DNA of 64,000 bases from Gyromitra esculenta (lineage: Eukaryota; Ascomycota; Pezizomycetes; Pezizales; Discinaceae): assembly GCA_038503075.1 (NCBI GenBank), contig JBCAML010000004.1, positions 1,695,149-1,759,148 of the forward strand. The letters are read 5' to 3'. The notes beneath the pieces are model-generated. The model was not told the DNA's origin. It worked only from the letters and a program-made list of their open reading frames with translations, and did no database searches. Position numbers and translations under genes: made by a program. Shown here in pieces: positions 1 through 11,322 of the stretch (position 1 is its first letter; each line of letters starts with the position of its first letter).

Positions 1-1770
1 GGAACGCCTCGACCTGCTTCATATCGAAATTGTACGGGAGTACCTCCTTGCCGCGCTTCTGCTGGTTCCGATTAATCCTCGCAAGCACTTTCTCGTCGTT
101 TTCACAGCTTTCTATGCTTGTCGACTTATGTTTACGGAAGAGCTCGTAAGGAACCACGAAAGAGAGTGCCATCCCTGTCTTACCAGCGCGCGCTGTTCGG
201 CCAATCCGATGGGTGTAGGATTTGGAACTTGTCGGGAGATCGAAGTTCAGGACACATGCAACATTCCGGAAGTCGATACCACGAGATACTCCGTACTCCT
301 TATCGCGGCGCACCTTCCTACGTTTCTTGTTCCGCGGAATTTTGGTTGCTGGCTCAGGATCCTCTGTCGATTTCATTCCAGGCTCGGTATTTTCAGCGCT
401 TTCGTTGAATTTTGGATCGTTTACCTCTACCTCGTCCTGTTTATCGCCCAATACCTCATTTTCGTCTGTCGCTATAATGATTTCATAGACGTTCTTGTTG
501 AATTCTTCCACAATGTGTAGGCGAGAATTAACAGGTAATTCCGAATTCAGGACACAGCTTCGAATCCCAAATTGCTCCAAGAACAGTTTCAAACGATAAC
601 ACCTGTCGATATCTCCCACAAAAATGATGCATTTGCCTTGGACGAGCCTAAGTTTAAAGATCACATAAACCAAAAGAAATTTTTCATCTTCTCCACACCT
701 ATTTCACGCTGACGGTTAGTTCTATCCTACACACATTAGCAGGAGAGGAATAAACTGAACTAGCATACTTGACACAGAATTGTCTCACTCCGCTCCCATC
801 TTCTCCATCACCCTCCTCCAGACGCAGGATTACCGGATTCCGGCAGAAAAGCACTTTCAATGTTTCCACCTCTGCTGTTAACGTAGCACTCATAAGAAAG
901 GTTTGAAGACCTCTCGAGAGTGTTTTAGCAACGGCCTGTAAATCATCCTCGTACCCATAAGACAGTACTAAATCTGCCTCATCGATAACTAGATGCGTAA
1001 TTTTGGACGTAAGGGCGTGTCCAGAAAGATTACTGTGTACCAGAGCACGAGACGGCGTGGCGATTACTATATCTGGGCGCTCAGAAAGCAACGATCTATA
1101 GGTTTAACAGATCTTGCTGTCAGCCAGCTGTAGGTGTATTTTGTTCTACCCAGTCCTGTAGATCAGAGGAACTCTTACTGTTGTACTTGTTCAGACACAC
1201 TTTGCGCGATATTCACCGCTCTAATTACCTTTCCACAGTACGCTGCTAGCCGCTCGGTAGTCTTATGAACCTGTTCGGCAAGTTCTCGAGTAGGAACAAG
1301 TATCAATGCACTCGTAAATTTTTCATCCGGAGAATTCTGCATATTCTCTCAGTTCAGCAATTAGTCTCGGATTTCAACCAATTGTCGAGGCGCTACGTAC
1401 TTCTTTTCGATTCAGGATTGCCTGTAAAACAGGTAACAGATACGCCGTAGTCTTTCCAGACCCCGTTTTAGCTTGTGCTATTCCCAGCCACCATCAGTCA
1501 TTTATATCATTCGTAGGGAGCCTCAATTAACAGCCCTCTATACTAGGCAAAATGGGAACAAAACGGGACCATACCTAAAATATCTTTCCCTTCCAATGCC
1601 AACGGAATAGCTTTCGCCTGTACCAAGGTAGGATGTGAAAAGTTTAGCTTCGCAATTCCTTGTAGTAGCCTAAGGTCCAGCCCAAGGCTGGAAAACGAAA
1701 CATCAGAATCAACTGCCAACTCGTTTGCCGTCGTGGGGGCTTCATCTTCTTGATCTTGTTTTCTCTTCAT
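1..1770 (-). CDS. DBP9: DEAD-box RNA helicase DBP9 (partial, C-terminus beyond left edge)
   Basis: ATP-dependent RNA helicase of the Dbp9/DDX56 family, which acts in nucleolar 60S ribosome assembly. The start ATG is at 1770; exon 1 is 1575-1770, then 1401-1477, 1179-1336 and an exon starting at 1095; an intron near 700-765 follows, and the last visible exon runs off base 1. Visible motifs in order: the Q-motif region with SFSSLGLD and [14 protein letters not shown], Walker A AKTGSGKT in exon 2, PTREL (Ia), ATPSR (Ib), VIDEAD (II), MSATL (III), and in the helicase C domain [13 protein letters not shown] and [13 protein letters not shown] (VI). The last readable residues, [13 protein letters not shown], match the family's conserved C-terminal segment, so only the basic tail is missing. 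The long acidic insert before RGIDF is usual for Dbp9. Splice sites of the intron near 700-765 are less certain and may use a GTTCAG donor. Confidence 0.93.
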
Positions 1771-2392
1771 TGTTGGATTGAGGATGAGCAGGACTCAAAA
1801 TTTTAGGCATGGAACACTTTCCAGTGGTCGTCATACAAGCAAAGTTATTGGCGCGCTTTTAGTATTTACTCAAGTCAGTTACCCTATCTTTGCACTGAGC
1901 AAAGCCCACAACCACACCTGCCAACCTTTCTCCTTTAGTAGTGCTTGGAGTGCATGCATCAAATACCATATTAACTGGCCAGATACAATCCTGAACCACC
2001 GTAAACCCAAATCGAATACGGCGGCAAAAAGGACAGAAACTACTTTATATCTCACTGACTCAAGTTTTTCCTACGCGTAAACCACTCGCTGACGCAAGGT
2101 CGTATCTGATCGATTTGACGGTTTCGCATGTCCCCCGGATTAACTATTCCCAATAAATCACAACCCGCAGAATCACTCGTCATGAAGCTAATTAGCACCA
2201 CCTTACAGACCTTATGCAGAAATTCAGTGGCTAGAACGCACGTACATGTAGACAATAACGTTTCCTGACGATTCCTAGATGTACATACCTACATGTATGT
2301 GCTTTTGCTTCAATCCGTGGTGCTTGAATTTAAGGAGGATGAGGATGTCAATTCACCCTCAAGGAAAATCTCTTAGGGCTACTGTATGGTTA

Positions 2393-2526
2393 CTCGGATA
2401 CATCATGAAGAGCCTGAAAACAAGGGTATTAGGTTGACCAATCAGTAAGTCGATGCAGTTAGATCCAACCAACCAGAAACCCCGACCTAGAGCATGCATT
2501 TTCAGGTTCTTCATGTGGTATCCGAG
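2393..2526. mobile_element. MITE, 134 bp, TA target duplication (copy 1 of pair)
   Basis: Non-autonomous Tc1/mariner-type foldback. The left arm starts CTCGGATACATCATGAAGAG and the right arm, read in reverse complement, starts CTCGGATACCACATGAAGAA. The arms match over about 28 bp with three mismatches. TA dinucleotides at 2391-2392 and 2527-2528 fit the TA target duplication of the superfamily. No coding capacity. It shares the inner block GAAGAACCTGAAAATGCA with the element at 2792-2923, although the outermost ends of the two differ. Confidence 0.75.
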
Positions 2527-2791
2527 TACAATTTGTGTGGCAGTCTGTGGTCTACGTCTAATAATTGGTGAATCTGGGAGTGCTGGCGTCCGACTACATA
2601 TACGAAAGCATATGGTATTAACACTAAGTATCATCATCAATAGTTCCCTATAGTTCTCATTACTATGCAACTAATCATGAGTCAGCCCAGGTGGTAGAAT
2701 GTGGTTACGATTACCTACGTCTACATGTATTGCTGACTGGCAGTCTTGGTGCGAGACTAATTCTGGGAATTTATTTATGGCAATGTATTTA

Positions 2792-2923
2792 GGGCAGGCA
2801 TGAAGAACCCGAAAATGCATGCATCTTTTACTGGCAAGATTTTTTGATTTGCTCTCTTTAGCCACATTATCAGGTTGGTTAACCAACTTCTGCCTGCATT
2901 TTCAGGTTCTTCACGCCTGCCCC
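2792..2923. mobile_element. MITE, 132 bp, TA target duplication (copy 2 of pair)
   Basis: Foldback with arms GGGCAGGCATGAAGAACCCG at the left and, in reverse complement, GGGGCAGGCGTGAAGAACCT at the right. They pair for about 32 bp and are flanked by TA at 2790-2791 and 2924-2925. The centre contains the perfect palindrome GTTGGTTAACCAAC. The arm core GTGAAGAACCTGAAAATGCA is nearly the same as in the MITE at 2393-2526. Confidence 0.75.
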
Positions 2924-3693
2924 TAGTATTAAAAATTAAAGCACCATGCACGTAAAGACACGTATAATCGCGTTCGCAAAGCCCCGGCACCCTAAAGCCT
3001 GTTGGCTGTAAACCAAGTAACCGCATATCGAGCTAGGAAGCAGTAAATCAAAAAAGAAAGCTATGGAAATACCGAGATACTAAATAACATATAATAACTT
3101 CGCATAACTACCTTCAACAGAAATTATAGCCTCAATCCGCCGATAGTCGTGCTCAATGGAGATTGGGGTGCCAGAACTTTCGAGCGGGACTGTACATGTA
3201 CTTTCTAACTACCAATGTAAGCTTATGATGTAATATTTTTCTATCCTATATGTACCTTTACCATCATGCTCTATATTGTATGAAATGGAGGCCAAGTCTG
3301 AAACTACATGTGCATATAACAAAAAGTGAGTAGAGTTATAATACAGGGGAAAAAGAGACAGGATTATGCACAATTGTATGTAATCACTATACCCTCAGTG
3401 CACCCGTTCGTTTTTAGTCTTTGCCATATCCCCAAAATCGATAGAATTATTAAAACCAATACCTCCTCACCGGATTTTTGGGATGAAATATTAAGCGTGT
3501 TCATTACCCAAGCGTTATATAGCCAACAGATATATAGTGCCAGTGCAGTCTATATCACCAAAATCTTAAACATCCCCAGCTGTTATCGAACATTGACTTT
3601 TATAATTTAACCATTCCATGAATGTGAGAAATCTTCCACACATTGCTACCGATCTTCCAAGGAGCTAAACGAAGGTCAATGTTGGTGCGAATT

Positions 3694-6441
3694 TTAATCT
3701 GAAGATCCCTTAACTTTTACATCGAGGAGTGTCGCTTCCTCCTCCTCTTCATCATCATCGTCATACGTTGCCACTTCCTCCTCCGTTCCAATTCTCGTCT
3801 CCTCTGTCTCGGACGGTGGTCCGTGTGGTGGCCTAGGCGAGATTTCCCCACCGTGAAGCTGCCACTCCATAAGTTTATTAAATGGACCATCCCTCGAGCT
3901 CAATTCTTTAAATGACCCTTGTTCTGCAACTCTGCCGTCGGAGCCAAGTACAATAATCCGATCACTCCTCTTGATTGTAGAAAGTCTATGCGCTATGCTG
4001 ATTGTAGTAGAAGAAGAGCGCATGAGCTTCGTCAATGCTTCGTTTACGGCTGTTTCAGACTCTGCATCCAAGGCTGATGTGGCTTCGTCAAGAATAAGGA
4101 TATCCGGGTCCTTGACAAGTGCACGAGCGATTGCTATCCGCTGTTTCTGTCCGCCTGAAAGCATAGCACCGCGAGCACCAACGGAGGTCTCGAGGCCGTC
4201 AGGGAAATCGGAAATAAACTGACAGTTTGCCTTCCTTGCTGCGGCTATGATCTCGGCTCTCGTAGCATTTGGCTTACCGTATGCGATGTTCTCCGCAATT
4301 GTTCCTGAAAAGAGCACTGGTTCTTGAGCAACTACACCGATTCTTCGTCGAAGTGATTTGAGATTCATAGTGGAAATGTCAACATCATTAATCGTGATAA
4401 ATCCGGATGCAGGCGCATAGAAACGTAACAATAACGAGCCTAAGAAAATAGGTGAGATACTAGTTAACTGGTATGTCACATAAAACTTTACTCACTGATC
4501 GTGGATTTTCCGCCACCAGATGAACCAACGATAGCAACATTGGTCCCTGGGGGAATCTCAAAGTTAAGTCCATCAAAAATATTAACTGCCGGTCGTGTCG
4601 GATAGCTAAAGACAACATCTTCGAATTTAATGGTTCCACGTGCGGAGATTACAGGATATCCCACTATAAACACTTTTAGTTCATTTACTCTTGTAGAACC
4701 AACCGCAACAAGGCCTAACTACCTGTAGGAGAAATTGATGGTTTTCTATCTTGCAACTCGAAAAGCCGGCTAGCAGCGCCAACACCCTTCATGAGTTCCG
4801 AGTAAAAACTTGATAGGCCGAAAAGACTTGATCCAGCATACGCTGTATACCTAATTACTAAGTCAGCAAAATCAATAACGCCATATGGAAGAAATGCATA
4901 CATCAAGAACGACGACAATTCGCCAATACTAATAGCACCAGATTTAACTTGCTGCCCTCCGATGTAGAGAATAGCAAGTATTGTCATATTTCCGATCAAA
5001 CCTGTCTAAAGAACCCATTAATTAACAACGTCCTAGCTACAGAACGACAATACTTACACTACTGAAAAAGGTAGCGCTTATTAATGCTTCACGTTTCCCA
5101 AGCCCGAAAATCTTCTTAACCTGACGATTGTATCTTCCTACTTCCAGGATCTCCCCGGCAAAGGCTTGGCTCGTCCGAACGTTACCCAAACGCTCTTCAG
5201 CGATCTTTGTCAAAGTTCCCACGTTTCTCTGGATTTTTCTACTCAAATTCCTAATGCTCCTTCCGTAGAAGAAGGCACCAATTGCAATTGGGGGAAACAT
5301 TACAGTCATAACCGCGGTTAACTTCAAGCTCACATATGCCATTAGGCCCAACCCAGCCCCACCGGTTACCAGAGCACGAAGGCCATCAGATATATTTTGA
5401 GTGATACTTTTACCAACGATAACTGTGTCGGAGGATAGGCGTGAGATCAAATCACCAACCCGGTTGGCGTCAAAGAATTCAGCATTCTGGATATAAGTTC
5501 GACGAAAAAGTTGAGATCTGAGATGGGCCACGATACGCTCACCAACGATACGGAGAAGAATGATACGAGCGTAGTTAGCACCTGCGCCCATACAAAGGAC
5601 CTGAAAGACGGTCAACGAAATTTTCTAGAAGCGGACATATCTCAGAGCGCCAATTACCCCTGCAAGTACCATATAAAACTGTGGAAGCGCCAATCCAAAG
5701 AGTTTGCCGGCTTCGTCATCGGGCTTTGTTGCCATATCCAGTATTTTACCAATCGAAAAACTTAAGAGATTTTTTCAGCGCCTTTATCTCGGCATGATTC
5801 AATATACGAATTACTTACGGAATAGACATCGTAATTGTAGAACTCACCAGGAGAAAAACGAATGCGACTGCAACTCTAGTTCAGCACTCACTAAATCCAT
5901 CACAGTATCAGCCTTTAGAAACCTTACCTCCAAGCCATTTCGCTTCCGGGCGCGCAATTTTCAAGAGTCGGATAATTTCGCCCATCCCAGGTTTCGTTGG
6001 ATTTGACGGACCATCTTTATTAAGCCTTGCCGAAAGATTAACCTGCGCCGCTCGGGACGCCTTTTCAGAACGCCCAAAACCTTCTTCCTCGACTTCGGCT
6101 GGTGTTTCTTTTTTCTGGGCCCGAACTTTATTGGTATCCGTTGACTGAGCTGAACCAACTATATGTGATGTAGAAAACGGTTGTTGTCGTCTCGTCCGTA
6201 TTTTCTGTGAAATGCGATCTAGAGCCGAGAACCTCGACAAGGGCTGTAGAGTGGATGCCGAAGACGGTAATCTAGCCTGGGAGGGCGCGGATGCTGCAAA
6301 GCACGATCGGAATACTCTCAATTGGATTGAAGAGTTGAATGAATGACATTTCTGAGCTTGAAAAGGAGCAAGTGATTTTGGTGGAGCCGAGAATATAGAG
6401 CCTCGGAGCCCCAAGCGCAGAGGAGGAATCAACGGACGCAT
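3694..6441 (-). CDS. MDL1: mitochondrial ABC half-transporter MDL1
   Basis: Half-size ABC exporter of the inner mitochondrial membrane; yeast Mdl1 exports peptides released by matrix proteolysis. Seven exons join to 2433 nt (810 aa plus stop): 5928-6441, 5819-5873, 5637-5760, 5058-5600, 4723-5005, 4496-4663 and 3694-4439. I chose the ATG at 6441 because [14 protein letters not shown] begins a basic, acid-free mitochondrial presequence; an in-frame ATG at 6471 is also possible. The transmembrane domain spans residues about 165-470, including the family segments [17 protein letters not shown] and [12 protein letters not shown]. The nucleotide-binding domain shows Walker [10 protein letters not shown] (about 553-561), signature LSGGQ (about 658), Walker [13 protein letters not shown] and the H-loop IAHRLST. 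The C-terminus ends in an acidic tract. It is divergent from CDC37. Confidence 0.93.
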
Positions 6442-7025
6442 GACATGGAAAGTGATCTTTAAAACGACCACGCGAGACAGCGTACCTGAATACCTTAATC
6501 CTTGGTGCTATGTGAGAGCAACAGCGGTCAAAGACAATTCGATTTTGCTAATGATAGTATGCGGGCGTTGAATGTGGACGAGATACCTCTTGGTTGTAAT
6601 CTGATGGTGGGGCTTCCATTCTTGCATGTGCCAAGACGCCTGGCATGAGAAATGATGCACACTGTAAGAAAATGCCTAGACAACTCACAATAGCTTTTTT
6701 TCAAGTTTAGATTCTCTATAATATAAAGCTTTCCGAATTATCAGACCGAATCCTTTCCTTTAGCTTGTTCGAGCATCCAGGCGAAGTCAAGTGTGAAGAG
6801 ATTCTGCCATCATCTCACTCGATTTCTCCACCAACCGGCCCAACCCCACTTTAGCCTTACCTCATTGCTTCTACTCTTTCTGTTCCATTCTCCATCCTTC
6901 CCTTCCTCTTCCCAGCCTACGGATATCCGTAGCGATAAATAAAGACTCTCGATAAACAACGACTCTTGATACACCTTTCCTTGCTACCACTCATCTCTCC
7001 CAACCCAATATTCCCATCATCAGCC
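6442..7025. promoter_or_regulatory. divergent promoter MDL1 / CDC37
   Basis: About 580 bp between the two start codons. An AT-rich TATA-like stretch, CTCTATAATATAAAGC, lies near 6712-6730, and a CT-rich tract near 6860-6920 precedes CDC37 as in many fungal promoters. No specific operator can be named. Confidence 0.5.
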
Positions 7026-8820
7026 ATGGTTCTTGATTACTCAAAGTGGGACAAGTGAGTTCACGTTTTTCCTTTTGTACATTATCACTACGATCAGTGT
7101 TTTTTTCTCTTTCTCTACACGGCTGACAGACATCCAAATTAGTATCGAGTTGTCTGATGACTCTGATATCGAGGTCCACCGTAAGCACCAGCGTTCTCCA
7201 GACCTCCATCAAACATCTAACTAATAGATATTCCCATAGCAAATGTTGACAAACGGTCCTTCATTAACGCCAAAAGACGTCAAATTCATGAGACGCGTGC
7301 TGTACGCAAGCAAAACATTGCCAATATTCGCATGGAGCTTTCGATGAACGAAGTCCTACTCAAACGCTTGACAAAACTCATTAATACTTTGGAATCCCAC
7401 TCTGGGACCAAGTCTCCCGAGGAAGTAGTCCTCCAAGCATTAATTGATATTTCTTCTGAAGAAGGCGATGAAAAGGCTCCAGCTCTTCCACCTAGTACCC
7501 CAACTTACGCTCACATGATGGCTTCACTGGTCGACTCAATAAAGCGAGAAATCGATAAAGAAACGCCAGACAACCGCGCGAAAGCTTTTTTAGATAAGCT
7601 TCGTGAACATAAGGTGAAACTTACAGAAGTGTATAACCAATCCAGTACGAAGCTGGCAGGGCTTGAAAAGGAAGATAATGCAAAAATCACCAGTGATCAT
7701 CTGCATGATGGGTTCTCTGCTGGCCACGTCAACAAGACTGTCCAATTCCCAGCTGCTCCAGAGAAAGAAAAAAAGGCAACACAAAAAATACAAGCGGTAG
7801 AGCAGCTTAACCCTGGGGCTAGAGCTACTGACTTGAGGGGTGATTCAACTTCTTCAGGGGCGGATGCCGATCTAGAAGAGTCAGCAGAGGATGATAACGA
7901 AGATCACATCGAGCCGACAAAGTTGGGCAAGGAATTCGCTAAAATCAAGATTGGAGATTATCGGAAATGCATGGAATACGTCTCAAGAAATCCGGCTGTA
8001 GTGGCAGAAAGGGAGACAGATGGACTCTTGATCGAAGCCTTTAATTCGCAGATTGATGGCAAAGATGAATACGCGAAGCAATGTGTGCACCAGGCTCTAC
8101 TTCTACAATATTGCCGGCAATTAGGACGGGATGGTGTCGCATTATTTTTCAAAAGGTATTTGGTACTTTTTTGCCTTATACTCACCGTTTAGCCCTAATA
8201 TCTTTGTCTAGAATCACAACACCAAATCACCAAGCGCAAAAGGTCTTCCACGACGACGTTACAACTACCTACCAGCGTATTCGTGAACGTGCGAAGGCTA
8301 TGGCCGAAGAACGGAACAGCGAAACCGCAGGAGTAGAACAAATCCAGTTACACGCAGTAGATCCAAACACACAAATCACTATCGCTGTACCATCTGATAA
8401 TTCAGACGACCCAGAAGTCAAGAAATCAAGAGAAATATTTGAGACCTTCCCTCCAGGTTTACAGAGAGCCCTAGAGAGCGGTAGCTTGGATGAGGTCAAC
8501 AAAGTTCTTGGAAAGATGAGCGTAGAGGAAGCCGAAGAAGTTGTTGGGCTTCTTGGAGAGGTCTGTCAAACCAAAATATAGAGTTTTTAATACATCCAGT
8601 TCGATATTAATATATTCTGCATCAGGGAGGAATGTTATCACTCGAAAGCCAGATCATCGACGCCACAACCGAAGAGGGCAAGGAAAAACTCAAGCAAATC
8701 GAGGAAGATGAGAGGCAAGCAAGAGCAAATCATTCAGACAGCACAGATGCCACCGAAACAGATTCTAAGTGTAAAGGGAAAGAGAAGGTACAATCTTCTT
8801 ATATTGAAGAAGTGGATTAA
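7026..8820 (+). CDS. CDC37: Hsp90 co-chaperone Cdc37
   Basis: Kinase-specific co-chaperone that loads client protein kinases onto Hsp90 in the cytosol. Exons 7026-7054, 7143-7180, 7240-8155, 8212-8560 and 8626-8820 sum to 1527 nt (508 aa). The start is fixed by the family N-terminus, here VLDYSKWD followed by ELSDDSDIEVHPNVDKRSF. ELSDDSD carries the serine normally phosphorylated by CK2. The middle holds the Hsp90-binding region (FAKIKIGDYRKCMEYVSRNP, then ETFPPGLQRALESG), and the last exon encodes the conserved LSLESQIIDATTEEGKE. The first two coding exons are only 29 and 38 nt. The last intron has a GTCTGT donor, supported because reading through it gives an early stop and loses the conserved end. 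A leucine is inserted after MV relative to the usual MVDYSKWD. Confidence 0.95.
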
Positions 8821-9514
8821 TCGATTTGCATCGGCCTCTGGCACTCTGATGTTCATCTATATTTTGTGCATGAGTAGAAACATAGCTTTAGCGTCTCCTC
8901 GCACCTTCCTAGCCCTATCTCAATATCTCTCTCAATATCTACGTGCATGTTATTCTAGAGATACATGTAACTTTCCTTTCGTCCATCCCCTGCTCAACAG
9001 CAAGGCACACATTTCGACAAACTCAGGACGATAGCTTAGATGCTTTGCTAGAAAATGGGTTAAGTTAATCTTTTCTTGAAGATACGTGATACCTTGTAAT
9101 TTCAAGCGAGAAAGCAGCAGACCGAGTGATATGGTGTGAGGTTATATTATGCTCGACATATATCTGATAACTCACTCTACGACACTAATCTTTTTCTACT
9201 ACTCGACTATGCTACTTCACCTTTGTACATCACTCTGTTAGTGCTTTGCCTCCTGTGCATAATACCAAATTTAGCACCCATTCTGTCCAGGCCAATAAAC
9301 GGTCAATATTTTGCAGGCAAACCGTCCTGAATGATGGTATCGCTCCCGCCAGGCAGTAATTCTCGCCCATCCAAACTCCTCGGGAATCCTGGCAAGCAGC
9401 TGGCCAAACCGCTTGCAGACAATCCAAGCCCACCCACTCAGGTTCAGCACCATCACCCCGCCGGATAGAGCCATTCCACTCACTTCTCTCGTGGCCCAAA
9501 AATTCCACCAAATA

Positions 9515-9620
9515 GGCCCTTTGCGCAAACTGGCCCAGCTGCGATTTTTGGTTATTCTATTGGTGCCGATCACCTTCTAATTGGTTAAAACCTAGAGCAG
9601 GCTCAAAACCGCAAAGGGCC
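9515..9620. mobile_element. candidate MITE, 106 bp
   Basis: Inverted termini GGCCCTTTGCG at the left and the same 11 bases in reverse complement at the right, then weaker pairing to a shared GCC. TA flanks are present at 9513-9514 and 9621-9622. The short arms make it less certain than the other foldbacks. Confidence 0.5.
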
Positions 9621-10450
9621 TAATAGTTTAGACCCTTTTCTAAATGCCCTTTTGAGATATCCAGCGCCCGCTCGAGATCTAATCTGGAATTTTTACACTT
9701 AGAGGGAGGGTATACTCCTAGTTTACTGCATGTAATTTTCTTGAGAGCTTCCTGAGTATTTAATACGCTCTAAGACACCCTAAATTTCGTAAAGCGAAGA
9801 TAAAGCATGTTCAAGAGACGCATGATGATTTAGCGAACCACGGACGACACGTCCTTGCAGATGGTATGACTACCACAGAAGAGGGAGGCTTTTTTATAGC
9901 ACTCGAAACCGAGGCCTGGTATGTCAGAGAATAGCGAGTAGAGGACTGAGAAATAGTTGAAACTTATACATAGTGAGTGCTTTAGTATTACATTTGAGTG
10001 TGATCAAATCTCAGGAGTGTATTAGCCGAGAGAAAGGCCACAAGATCATATAACGTTCGGGGTGTTGGTTGTGGTGAATTTCGAGGCAAGCTTTGGCAGG
10101 ATAAATGCCAATGGAGAGAAGAGCAGAAAGTACATAAAGTTTACGAACCATATACATCTGGTAGTAGTACTCGCGCCAGTATTGGCTTAGATGCCTCCAT
10201 TTGACAACCCCCTGAACATTTCACGCAATTGGATACCCAGACCGATGGCGGGAGGAACCAGGTCCTGTCGGTTAATTGGAAAGTGAAATCCCATCAATAT
10301 ATTCTGAATCAAAGCACATGTACGTGTCAGGTTATACCAAATTAGTTGTTGCGGTTTTATAAGGTTCTTAGGCATGTGCGAATACTAAACATCAATCTTA
10401 CAATACCTCCTACTTCCATTTTTACTTTAATTACAATCCCGAAATAGCAC

Positions 10451-10679
10451 ATATACATGTGTATACTACATGTATTCAGTGATCCCTTATTGGTTGAGTA
10501 ATAAATACAAGTATTCTACATGTACTTAGGATGTATGAAAGTGACTCAGATTTTGAGCAGTCCCTCGTATTTGCTACGACACAGCTGTGAAGATTGAAGC
10601 TCCGGTAAGAATACCCACACTATTCTGCTATACCCAGAGATAAAATAACGCTTGTGGTTTTACACAACAACTACATGTA
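10451..10679. promoter_or_regulatory. cluster of TACATGTA palindromes
   Basis: Three exact TACATGTA sites (10467, 10517, 10672) plus TACATGTG at 10454, about 650-850 bp upstream of RTT103. The role is unknown; listed because the 8-mer is strongly enriched across the window's spacers. Confidence 0.35.
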
Positions 10680-11322
10680 CTCTTGAGCTAGTGAAAATTT
10701 CACTATACGAGCAAAATATTACCTCAATAGGGTGATCACACATGGTTTCTGCCTGATCTTTGCGGAAAATTAATAGAGTACACGCTTAGCTTGACCTAAA
10801 AACGAATTACCAGTTTTTGTGTCTTCAGCGTTGTTGATGGACTATTTAATATATGTATACATCACTTTCATGTACCTTATGTGTATGTTGTCCAACCAAT
10901 CAAAACCACAGGTGGAAAATCTGGTGCCAGTTCGAGGTGGCGCCAAGATTAGCCTTGGCATACCCATAAATACGCGCAGCAAACACCACTACCTTTGTTC
11001 ATCATCGATCACCAGTGAAAGAAAGAGGTTTTGTTTGTTTTCTGGTCTGCACAGAAGATTCACTGCAGACTCTGGGATTGAGTTTCTACGTACTTGCTCT
11101 GTTTAAGCACAAAACACTCCCTGTTCTCCGTCTCTCCTTATCATCACCTTTTGGGCCCCACACCTCATCCTGCTCGTAAACTATATCTATAGCCGATCCA
11201 TCCATTTACCGTCCCCTCCTTCCATTTAACGACGCGACGGAGACCAATATCCACCTGTTATCCATCCCATTCTCGTAGAATCTCTTTTATTCATCAAAAA
11301 AGGACATTCAACACGAGCAAAT

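Larger units (their letters stand above)
1771..3693. other. intergenic spacer DBP9/MDL1
   Basis: No convincing gene. It lies between the DBP9 start and the MDL1 stop, so it contains the DBP9 promoter and the MDL1 3' end. It holds two small TA-flanked foldback elements (listed separately) and four exact copies of the palindrome TACATGTA at 2243, 2290, 2722 and 3193. Short ORFs on both strands show no recognisable motif. Confidence 0.6.
8821..11322. other. intergenic spacer CDC37/RTT103
   Basis: 2.5 kb without a supportable gene. It contains a short TA-flanked foldback (9515-9620) and TACATGTA at 8962, 10467, 10517 and 10672. A stretch at 9230-9573 is open on the minus strand for about 100 codons and is richer in GC, but it has no recognisable domain or start context. 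Confidence 0.5.

Noticed and set aside
9230..9573. Minus-strand open stretch ending in VCKRFGQLLARIPEEFGW-like sequence
   Set aside because: Two overlapping frames, no recognisable family and no start or splice support; could be a relic but I cannot support it.
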